Shown here one piece after another: positions 52,290-60,099 of a stretch of 64,000 nucleotides of DNA (the stretch's first letter is position 1; each line of letters starts with the position of its first letter). The DNA lies in the NCBI GenBank assembly GCA_016712345.1, contig JADJRH010000011.1, positions 3,410,001-3,474,000 of the forward strand, in the 5' to 3' direction. Source of the stretch: Polyangiaceae bacterium (GTDB taxonomy: Bacteria; Myxococcota_A; Polyangia; Polyangiales; Polyangiaceae). The translations under genes were made by a program, and so were the position numbers. The notes beneath the pieces were generated by a model. That model made no database searches, was not told the origin of the DNA, and worked only from the letters and a program-made list of their open reading frames with translations.

Positions 52290-55200
52290 TCACTCCTGCG
52301 TCTGACCGGCGCCGGGGCTCAATCGTTTGGCCGCCGGATCATCCACGTAGTCTAAATTTTCATCAAGCCCCGCGCGGAATGTGATGGGTTCATCGTCGAG
52401 AAATGTTTGAAAATCTCGATCTGCTTGGGCCTTTTTGGGATCACCCACAATGCCGTAACATTCGGCTCGCTGCCTCAAAAACCCGAACTTGAAGGGAATG
52501 TGAGGTTCAAACGCGGAGTACGCCTCACGGCAGTGTTTGGCAAAGTCAATTCGCTGTGAAAGCCTCACCCGCGCTCGAAGGCGTTCTTCGTCCAGCAGAT
52601 GCATCACAAAAGGCTCCGCCAGCGCTTCAAACAATCGGGCGCCCTGAACTTTATTGCGCATGGCAATTTCAATCACTGTCGTTTCAAGAAACCCATCTAC
52701 CATTTTCATTGTAGGCCACGGATCTGACTGATAAACCGTGATCGCCCGCATGGCCGCTTCAGCCGACTTCTCGATCTCCCCTTTTTTAAGGAGGTAACGA
52801 GCCAAACAAACGTCGGCCTCGACGGGTTGGTACACTCGCAGGGCATCAATGGCGGCGAGCGCTTTTTCGTCGGCGGTTTCTGCGTATCCGGCTGCCAAGA
52901 TGGAAAGGTCATAAACGCTCCGCGGTGGAATGTTTTCGGCCTCCCAAAGCCTCTTGAAGAGGGCGAAGTTTCCACCCATGAGTTGATTCCACCCTTCCAT
53001 CCACATAAGCTGCTTGTTTGTATAATGCCGAAAGAGCGGCGGCTCTCGCCCGGCGTCAAAAAACATCGCCATACGAAGGTCGTCAATGCGCGCCGAGTCA
53101 ACCTTACCAATCGTGCGCGGGCGGTCCTCTTTTCGGTTGACCGCCGCTTCTAGAATTTCGCGCTCGTCAAACGTGTGCCGCTTACCCACCGTTCGAGCAA
53201 ACGAAAATTCGAGCATGTTGCGGTCATCGGTATTGACGTTGCCCTTCTCCTGTTCATAAACCACCTTCGCCAGCGACTCCGCCGCCAAAAAATGGGAGAG
53301 CACACCTTCCACATCAAACACACGCCACACCTTCGTAACCGCGGTTTTGTAAGGCTCTTCGGAGAGCCGCCGTCGAATGGTTTCAACGTCAACGGGGGTT
53401 GGCTCCACCGACGCAACGAGCACCAGGTCACCGCCCTGACTTAACCATGTCTGCACGTTTGGAAAAACCGACGCGAGTGTTGCGTACACAATGCGCACTG
53501 TTTGACCATCCACCTCGTACGCTTGCATCCACTGCAAAAAGATCCCACCCGGGGCAAGCCGTTTGGCAACCGCCTGGTATACCTCCTGGGTAAACAGGCT
53601 CGCAATGCCCGCGCGATATGGATTGGATGGTTCAGAAACAACAATGTCGTAGGTGTTCTTGGTGGTGAGTAGAACTTCACGCGCATCGCCCGTGGAAATC
53701 TTCACTTTGGGGTTGTCGAGAACGTTTTGATTGATGGGCGCGCAGTCGCGGGCCACGCGCAGAATCGCGGGCTCCAGTTCAACGGCGTCTACCCTTTCCA
53801 TTTCAGGGACGGCGCCGAGCCAACCGGCCGTGCTCCCGGTTCCAAGGCCAACCACAAGCGCGCGCGTGGGTTTGGGATGAAGCAGGGCTGCGATGAGCCC
53901 GCTCATCACCTGAGTACCCGCATCCACGCGGGAATGTCCATCGACCTTCCCATTGACAACAAACTTGTACCCGCTGTCTTTGTTAACAGCAACGCTGCTT
54001 TCTATACCGTCGGCTTCCCAGTGAATCACGCGCCGCTCATGGTTAAACCAATCGCGCAATGTGTTGGGGGTTGCGTTTTGAAGACGCGCGTCGGATCTAC
54101 CCGCGCCGATGGGGGTGTGCCTCCAACCGGCGGTTGGCCCCACCTGAATGGCCAAGAGTACACACGCCGCCACCACAATCGCGGGCCACACAAGGCGAGT
54201 TCCCTTTTTGTCCGATAGGTAGAAAAGGATGGCCGCCGCGGTTCCCATAAACACCAAAAGAAGCGCCGAAAGGCGCCAAACCCCAGGCGCCCCGAGCCAC
54301 GGAATGAGCCCAAATCCACCCGCCAATGAACCGACGATCGACCCAACGGTGTTCCATGCGTACGCAAGCCCAACGTGTTCTCCCACCTTTTTTTGACCCT
54401 GCCCCAACAGGGCCATGAGCAGGGGGAATTGGACGCCGGAAACGAACGCGGCCGGCAAAACAACAATGGCTGTGATCACCGCCCAACCGGAGGCCAAACC
54501 GTAGAAACCAAGCGCTTTGAGAGGTCGCAGAGTGAGAGCCAAGAGAGCAATTCGATCCCCCAACGCAAAGGGTAGAAGGAGGAAAAAAGCTTCTAAAAGG
54601 CAGGTGAGAGCAAAAGCGCGGAGACTGGGAGAACGGTTTCGCATGATCCATGGGTAGACCGCTCCTCCCAACCCAACCCCGAGAAGAGCAAACACCAGAA
54701 TAAGCCCAAATGTGTACGACGACCCACCCAGAATGGGCCCCAACATTCTGTAGAAAACAAGTTCCATCAACAGAAACGCAAACCCAACAACCGCCGCTGA
54801 AGCGAGGACAAATCGAGGAGGTGCGACGAGCGGCACATCAAGCACCGCGGGCGCTTGGGTAGGTTTCTTTTCTTCTGTCTCTTCCTCTTTCGCCGATTGG
54901 GTAGATGCCTCTTTGGCACGGGCTTCTTCAGCATCGGCCTCCAACCCTCGGGCAATACCACGCGCGATCACCGCCAAAAGAGCGTTGAGCAGACAGATCA
55001 TCCACAAGAGTAGGCGCCCTCCAAACACTTCGAGCAGTATAAACGTGGATGTGAGGGCACCCACCACGGCGCCCAGAGTATTGACACCGTAAAGCGTTGC
55101 GAGATCACGGCGCCCAGGATCGTCTTCAGACTCCGCGGCTCGCGCGGCGGCGGGAAGAGTTCCACCCATTAAAAAAGTGACGGGAACGAGCACAATCGCC

Positions 55201-55559
55201 GACAAAAGAAGGCGAACAAGAGTTCCACCGACGGTGCCAAGAAGGGCTGTTCCACCCAGGGCACTGTACAAGTAACGCGCGCCGTCGGTGAGAAATGGCG
55301 TGACCGCCGTGAGCGCCGCAACACCCAACTCCAAGTTGGCATACCAGGTGAGGGGGTTCTTTTTTTGGTCAATGCGCTTTCCGAGAACAAGCCCCCCCGC
55401 ACCGAGCCCACCCATGAACATGGCGAGCACGGCGGCCGATGCCGACGTGGAGGCGCCGAACACCAACCGCAGCTCACGCAGCCAAACGGTCTGGTAAATA
55501 AGGGCGCACGCGCCGGAGAAGAAAAGAAGCGGCGCGATCTTTTGGACGGGGCGGAACAT
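52290..55559 (-). CDS. Fused MFS-like transporter and spermidine-synthase-like protein
   Basis: A 1089-residue fusion. The first 480 residues hold about 14 membrane helices (starting LLFFSGACALIYQTVWLREL) with a charged Glu/Lys/Ala-rich insert at about 205-235. Residues about 500-740 form an aminopropyltransferase-type Rossmann fold (LVVGLGTGSTAGWLG, RVDAVELEP, DIVVSEPSNPYRAG). The usual DSxDP catalytic motif of SpeE is replaced by SEPSNP, so spermidine synthesis is doubtful. The C-terminal 330 residues are helical and TPR-like. Such fusions are widespread and of unknown function; export or modification of a small amine-like compound is one idea. ATG start. Confidence 0.82.
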   Translation of the reverse strand: MFRPVQKIAPLLFFSGACALIYQTVWLRELRLVFGASTSASAAVLAMFMGGLGAGGLVLGKRIDQKKNPLTWYANLELGVAALTAVTPFLTDGARYLYSALGGTALLGTVGGTLVRLLLSAIVLVPVTFLMGGTLPAAARAAESEDDPGRRDLATLYGVNTLGAVVGALTSTFILLEVFGGRLLLWMICLLNALLAVIARGIARGLEADAEEARAKEASTQSAKEEETEEKKPTQAPAVLDVPLVAPPRFVLASAAVVGFAFLLMELVFYRMLGPILGGSSYTFGLILVFALLGVGLGGAVYPWIMRNRSPSLRAFALTCLLEAFFLLLPFALGDRIALLALTLRPLKALGFYGLASGWAVITAIVVLPAAFVSGVQFPLLMALLGQGQKKVGEHVGLAYAWNTVGSIVGSLAGGFGLIPWLGAPGVWRLSALLLVFMGTAAAILFYLSDKKGTRLVWPAIVVAACVLLAIQVGPTAGWRHTPIGAGRSDARLQNATPNTLRDWFNHERRVIHWEADGIESSVAVNKDSGYKFVVNGKVDGHSRVDAGTQVMSGLIAALLHPKPTRALVVGLGTGSTAGWLGAVPEMERVDAVELEPAILRVARDCAPINQNVLDNPKVKISTGDAREVLLTTKNTYDIVVSEPSNPYRAGIASLFTQEVYQAVAKRLAPGGIFLQWMQAYEVDGQTVRIVYATLASVFPNVQTWLSQGGDLVLVASVEPTPVDVETIRRRLSEEPYKTAVTKVWRVFDVEGVLSHFLAAESLAKVVYEQEKGNVNTDDRNMLEFSFARTVGKRHTFDEREILEAAVNRKEDRPRTIGKVDSARIDDLRMAMFFDAGREPPLFRHYTNKQLMWMEGWNQLMGGNFALFKRLWEAENIPPRSVYDLSILAAGYAETADEKALAAIDALRVYQPVEADVCLARYLLKKGEIEKSAEAAMRAITVYQSDPWPTMKMVDGFLETTVIEIAMRNKVQGARLFEALAEPFVMHLLDEERLRARVRLSQRIDFAKHCREAYSAFEPHIPFKFGFLRQRAECYGIVGDPKKAQADRDFQTFLDDEPITFRAGLDENLDYVDDPAAKRLSPGAGQTQE

Positions 55560-55622
55560 GGGCCGCCATTCGACAGGGGATCGCGCCGCAATTCAACCGT
55601 AGAGTGAAAAGCGGAGCAGGTT

Positions 55623-57749
55623 TTACGGTTTGGGTCGCACGCAGAACCCAACGTGCTCCCGGTCTTCGCGGTAACTGCCGCTGTTCACGTTCACGCGGTT
55701 GTTGACAATGATCGTGAGCGAATACCCGCAGGGCTGCATGTTCGACGTGTTCAGTTCAAACGTGCCGGCCAGGGTGGGTACACCTCCGGTGGGCAGAGAC
55801 GGGTAGCTCGTTGCGGCCGTGGGGCTGCCGCTCGCGCTGGGCGACGAGATGGTGATGATAGACGCCGGGTTGGATGTGCCCACCAGACCGGCCGGGATCG
55901 GGGGTAGAAGTTCAAATCCAAACGACGCAAAGTGGCGAGCGGATGCAGTGAACTTACCCCTGACAGGATCGCCCTTGTTTGTATCGGTACACATGCCGCT
56001 TCCGGCGCCATCCAGCACCAACTCGGCTGTCGGTGCACTGTTGTCAATGCGAATGGCCACCACTCGCCTTCCATCGGGCGCCGTGTCTGACAAGCCGTCG
56101 CTCTGCACTTGCATGTAGAGTTCAAACAAGCCTTCGTCTTCTTGCGGACCCGTGAACCATACACCGAGGATGTCTTCGTCGACATCATTCAGGGCGGTAT
56201 AATACCCTTGGCTGTCACACGTCAGGGTCACGGGAAGGCGAGTAGCCGTACCCGGTACCCATTGGTAGACCGTTGTTGGTTGAATGAGGTTGGAGAGCAA
56301 TGGTGCAAACGATGTGACCCCCACTTTTCGGAACATGAACCTGTAACGTGCCCCGGCGGGAACCAAACCTTGAAGTAGGATAAACCCGCCAAACGGTGCG
56401 TTGAAATAGGTTCGACCTCCGTAGATGGTGGCCACATGTTGACCTGTCTTTGTGTACCCTTGGTTGGCATGACCCGGCGGCTCGATGTCGTCGAGAGCGA
56501 CGCGCCCCGCGGCTCGCCACAATGCCCCTGTCGTTGTTTTTTCGCGCGGTGGAATTTCAATCTTCCCTTCGAGCCGATTGCCCCAGCGCGGGGGATAATT
56601 GGGATCTGTCGTGGACGGAGCGTCTTGCCATGACAAGATCGCACGCACCCGGACAATGTTTGCTCCTTCACCGCACGGATTGCGATGACCTGACATGTCC
56701 AATCGCTGCGAAAGAGCGTACCGAAGGCCACCCGCCGGCATGGAAGAAATGTCGTGCGCGGTGACAAACGACGTGCCTACGTAGTTCCAGCGACCGTCGC
56801 CCCAGTCTACCCAAAATGCGACGTACTCTTTGCTACCGAGATCGCAGAGCGAACCTGAATAGCCGTTGGGAAGTTTGACATGAATCACTCCTACCAGCGA
56901 CTCGGTTTTGGGGTCAAACCCAACACACGTGAGCTGCTCAAACTGGGTATCACCCACAGTGGCGATAATTGCATCGCCAATCACTTTTGGATCGAGCTTG
57001 AGGTCGCCAAGCGACTTGACAAGTTCGTTTGAAATGGCTCCCGACGATGCTTTTGCCAGCATTGTCATCTCGGGGAACACCGTGCGATGCGCCGGAACCT
57101 TGGCACCATACTTGGCCACCAAATCCGCAATACGAGGCTTGTTTACAAGCGCTTTTGCAGCAATGGGTAGATGCAAAGGAAGCGGTTTGAGATCTGAAAG
57201 CACCGTGCCGAGCGGCTTGATCTTAATGGGAGGCAGAATGGGGGTTAGAGCCGGCTTGGAAGGTTTGAGCTGAACATCCACTTCAAGCCGATTGCCCCAG
57301 CGAGGTGAAAAGCCGGGAGTGTTGGGCGGCGGCAAGTCACGCCAGGAAAGAATGGCGCGCACCTTGGCCATGTTCTGCGCTTCGTTTTTGCAGGGTTTCT
57401 CGGGCAGATCGATGCGCAATGTGACGGCATATTCAGTGGGCCCGGCTTGACCCAAGTCGTGGGCTTGAAACGACGCCACACCCTTGTCTTCCCACGTGGC
57501 GCCACCGTCAAACGACATGTAGAAACGCACAAATTCAGGTGAACCTGTGGAGCAGACATCACCCATGTAGCCGGCGGCCTGTTTGACGGCAACAACGCCG
57601 TGCAACTCTTCGCGATCGGGATGATACCCGACACATGTCAGCTCTTCGTAGGCGGTTTTTGCCGAAGGATCGATTGCGCTGAGAAGGCCGAACGTGGAGC
57701 GAATCTTCGCGAAGGGAAGATTGTCGGGCATCTGAAATTGAATGGGCAT
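55623..57749 (-). CDS. Unknown large protein with a duplicated domain, beside protease genes
   Basis: Not recognised. From the ATG at 57749, which has an excellent ribosome-binding site (GGAGGAG, 6 bases upstream), the protein has 708 residues; the frame is open upstream, but without support. No signal peptide. A domain of about 125 residues occurs twice (about 35-160 and 275-405): compare YEELTCVGYHPDREELHGVV with FEQLTCVGFDPKTESLVGVI, each followed by a conserved Cys, a W-x-(D/Y)-x-G aromatic stretch, AHDL or AHDI and a 'VRAILSW' strand. A Pro/Leu/Lys linker joins them. The C-terminal 300 residues are beta-rich. It is downstream of the subtilase and CHAT genes, so it may be their target or effector; that is inference. 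Confidence 0.6.
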   Translation of the reverse strand: MPIQFQMPDNLPFAKIRSTFGLLSAIDPSAKTAYEELTCVGYHPDREELHGVVAVKQAAGYMGDVCSTGSPEFVRFYMSFDGGATWEDKGVASFQAHDLGQAGPTEYAVTLRIDLPEKPCKNEAQNMAKVRAILSWRDLPPPNTPGFSPRWGNRLEVDVQLKPSKPALTPILPPIKIKPLGTVLSDLKPLPLHLPIAAKALVNKPRIADLVAKYGAKVPAHRTVFPEMTMLAKASSGAISNELVKSLGDLKLDPKVIGDAIIATVGDTQFEQLTCVGFDPKTESLVGVIHVKLPNGYSGSLCDLGSKEYVAFWVDWGDGRWNYVGTSFVTAHDISSMPAGGLRYALSQRLDMSGHRNPCGEGANIVRVRAILSWQDAPSTTDPNYPPRWGNRLEGKIEIPPREKTTTGALWRAAGRVALDDIEPPGHANQGYTKTGQHVATIYGGRTYFNAPFGGFILLQGLVPAGARYRFMFRKVGVTSFAPLLSNLIQPTTVYQWVPGTATRLPVTLTCDSQGYYTALNDVDEDILGVWFTGPQEDEGLFELYMQVQSDGLSDTAPDGRRVVAIRIDNSAPTAELVLDGAGSGMCTDTNKGDPVRGKFTASARHFASFGFELLPPIPAGLVGTSNPASIITISSPSASGSPTAATSYPSLPTGGVPTLAGTFELNTSNMQPCGYSLTIIVNNRVNVNSGSYREDREHVGFCVRPKP

Positions 57750-57829
57750 AACTCCTCCGTGCTGCGCCGCTCGTACGGGCAGATTGAGTTCAACAATCGG
57801 GTAGCGCGCGGGAGGAACGACAAAGTGCC

Positions 57830-57876
57830 GCCGCCCGCCGCGCTGCCCCGATGAAGAGGTATTCGCGGCGGGCGGC
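57830..57876. repeat. GC-rich inverted repeat between the subtilase and the duplicated-domain gene
   Basis: GCCGCCCGCCGCG (57830-57842) pairs perfectly with CGCGGCGGGCGGC (57864-57876) across a 21-base loop. It lies in the 193-base gap inside the minus-strand run, 81 bases before the ATG of the next gene. There is no T-run after it, so it may partly terminate or stabilise the transcript and set the ratio of the two products. Confidence 0.6.
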
Positions 57877-57942
57877 TGGAGTCTGACGTGAAGGGTAAAA
57901 AAAATTGTGAGGTGAGACGATGGGGCGATTTGCTGTGGACTG

Positions 57943-60039
57943 CTATTGGTACACTGGAATTTCTTGTGTGTACACTTGTCCGCTGCCACCGAGCCAGCTC
58001 AGCACGGCCGACGCTGGAACCAGAGTTGAGGAGTACGTGAGGGTGATCGCTTCTGGAGTGGAACGCTTCACGTAGGGTCCGCCGGGCGTGAGATTGAACG
58101 AGCCAATGTTTCGCTGACTCGAATTGAAAAGACTGACCGAAGGCTGGCCAACAGACGTTTCACCTGTGTCGTCGAAAAACTGGGGCTCTATTTGACCGAT
58201 CACGGCGTCGGCCTCTGGATTGCTTGAGTCCCCACCGAAGTTGAGCCGCAGGAAGCAGGCCGGGCACGGGTTGACCGGTTGACCACTGACAGCCCCGCCC
58301 GAGAGCGTGGCACCAGCGCGCCGCTCAGTTATCCCGTTTGAAAAGGTCGCAGGAGCTGAGCCGCCACGGTACGCGGGCCGCGGCTCGCAACCTGAACGTG
58401 TGACGCAGGCACCGGTAGACGCATCCTCGCATGTCAGGGCGTTGCAGAGCGATACGCGGTGCATGGGTTGCTCCGCTCCGCCAAACCCAAAATTGGAACT
58501 TTGAGAAAGAGAAACGCCGGTGGCGTACACATTGTCCATCAGTTGGGCAGCGGTCAAATTTGGGTATTTGGCCCAAACCGCCGCAGCGACAGAACTCACA
58601 ACGGTCGCTGCGACCGACGTTCCGGTCATGGGTGCAGACGGTAGACAGGGAGGGGTCTTGCCATCCGCGCACACATACCCGTCACGGACGATGTCAGGAT
58701 AGCCCACAAGGAGAGAAGCGGGCGCGGCAAGCTTGGAGCGAGAGTCTCTTCGACTCACAAGGATGGGTAGATCATTTTCATCAACGCCATATACAGCATG
58801 CACCAATGGGCGCCCTTCGCTCGTGGGGGGCCTGGGAAAGCCGAGCGCTCGACAGGTGGGAGCATCGGGAGCCGGCATGACTTCCCAGCCTGCGGGAAGT
58901 AGAGCGCCTGTCGGTACCAACGCACCTCCGGGATCGTTGCCAACGGCGGCAATCACCACGGCCCCGGCGCAGGTTGCCAGGCGCAAAGCGTCGTAGACTT
59001 CTTGGCTGGGACGACTGATCCGTTGCGCGGCCGTGGCTGAACAAGTTGATACCGGGTATTGAAAGTGCGTTCCACTTTGAAGCCCCTGCGCAGAAGGGGT
59101 CATAGGAAGAACATCTTTGGTTGGCTTTGGCTGCTGATTTGACTGAAAGGCAGCATTTGCGTTGGGGTTGGCCGGATCTACCCACAGCGGTTGCGCACAC
59201 TCAAACGTCGGCTCCCATCCTGCCGCGATGTTGATAATCAGGTGTTGATTGGAATTGGAAGTTCGCCACCGATCCACGATCACCTTGATGGACCGCGCAA
59301 AGCCGGTTCGCGACCCGTAAGCGGCGCCTCTACCCGTTCCTGACCTGGGTGCATCCGCCGCCGCCCGCCCTGCGTCGAAAGCGTCGATCCCCAACTCCGT
59401 GATGGGCGTGGTGTAACACGCCGGTGAACCGGCGACTGAATTCGCCAAGTTCTGACAGGTCAGGAGTCGAGATAGCCATGCTAAGTTGTAACCGTGGGCG
59501 TTGCCACCGACAGGAATGAGTGGACCCGATGGTGAGGATGCCAACGCGGACGCATTGGAAGGTGAAGAATCTGGAAAGCCAACGAACACGTTGGCCGAAG
59601 CCGGCGGCCAGGAACTGAAGTTGGGCATACCCACCGCAACGCGAAGTTTTTGCGGGCATCCTCGGTAATTGTTCGAAAGGCGGGATCTTGGGCGAGCGTG
59701 ACCACCGCCGGGTCGGCATCGATCTCCCACAGTTGATCCGTGGGTAAGCCGGACGGGTCGGGTTTTGATGTTCCTTCCCATGTACACACACCTGTCTTTC
59801 AGTGAATCGGGCACCGAATCACCCTGAAATACAGGTTCAACCTTCCATTGCCCAGGATTTGTCGCCCTCGGTCGCGGGCACGATGGAGTTTTGGACAGTG
59901 CCGCGACACGGGGTGGAATCACCGCTGGAAGCTGCGGCGAGATGGGACCGACAGTTACCTCGCATGGGCAACCCACGGCCACAAACGCGAGCGAAACAAT
60001 CCCGGTGACAAACAAACCTGAGACTTTACGGGTCGGCAT
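57943..60039 (-). CDS. Subtilase-like (S8) lipoprotein, with two apparent compensating indels
   Basis: About 698 residues from the ATG at 60039, with GGAG 7 bases upstream. The lipoprotein signal is VSGLFVTGIVSLAFVAVGC. Candidate triad: Asp in FVGFPDSSPS, His in GNAHGYNLAWL and Ser in MTGTSVAATV; the oxyanion Asn is in IAAVGNDPGG. Between about 59790 and 59645 the sequence makes sense only in another frame (DQLWEIDADPAVVTLAQDPA). One extra GT in the (AC)4 run at 59784-59791 and one extra base in the T5 run at 59647-59651 would restore a single frame. The C-terminus is beta-rich. It lies between the CHAT and duplicated-domain genes. The long open frame hides the problem, so the central-N-terminal annotation should be treated with care. 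Confidence 0.7.
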   Translation of the reverse strand: MPTRKVSGLFVTGIVSLAFVAVGCPCEVTVGPISPQLPAVIPPRVAALSKTPSCPRPRATNPGQWKVEPVFQGDSVPDSLKDRCVYMGRNIKTRPVRLTHGSTVGDRCRPGGGHARPRSRLSNNYRGCPQKLRVAVGMPNFSSWPPASANVFVGFPDSSPSNASALASSPSGPLIPVGGNAHGYNLAWLSRLLTCQNLANSVAGSPACYTTPITELGIDAFDAGRAAADAPRSGTGRGAAYGSRTGFARSIKVIVDRWRTSNSNQHLIINIAAGWEPTFECAQPLWVDPANPNANAAFQSNQQPKPTKDVLPMTPSAQGLQSGTHFQYPVSTCSATAAQRISRPSQEVYDALRLATCAGAVVIAAVGNDPGGALVPTGALLPAGWEVMPAPDAPTCRALGFPRPPTSEGRPLVHAVYGVDENDLPILVSRRDSRSKLAAPASLLVGYPDIVRDGYVCADGKTPPCLPSAPMTGTSVAATVVSSVAAAVWAKYPNLTAAQLMDNVYATGVSLSQSSNFGFGGAEQPMHRVSLCNALTCEDASTGACVTRSGCEPRPAYRGGSAPATFSNGITERRAGATLSGGAVSGQPVNPCPACFLRLNFGGDSSNPEADAVIGQIEPQFFDDTGETSVGQPSVSLFNSSQRNIGSFNLTPGGPYVKRSTPEAITLTYSSTLVPASAVLSWLGGSGQVYTQEIPVYQ

Positions 60040-60099
60040 AGTGCTCCAGGGGAATGGGGGCTCATTGCAGTTCGCCGATGGACGCACGTTTCTGACACG

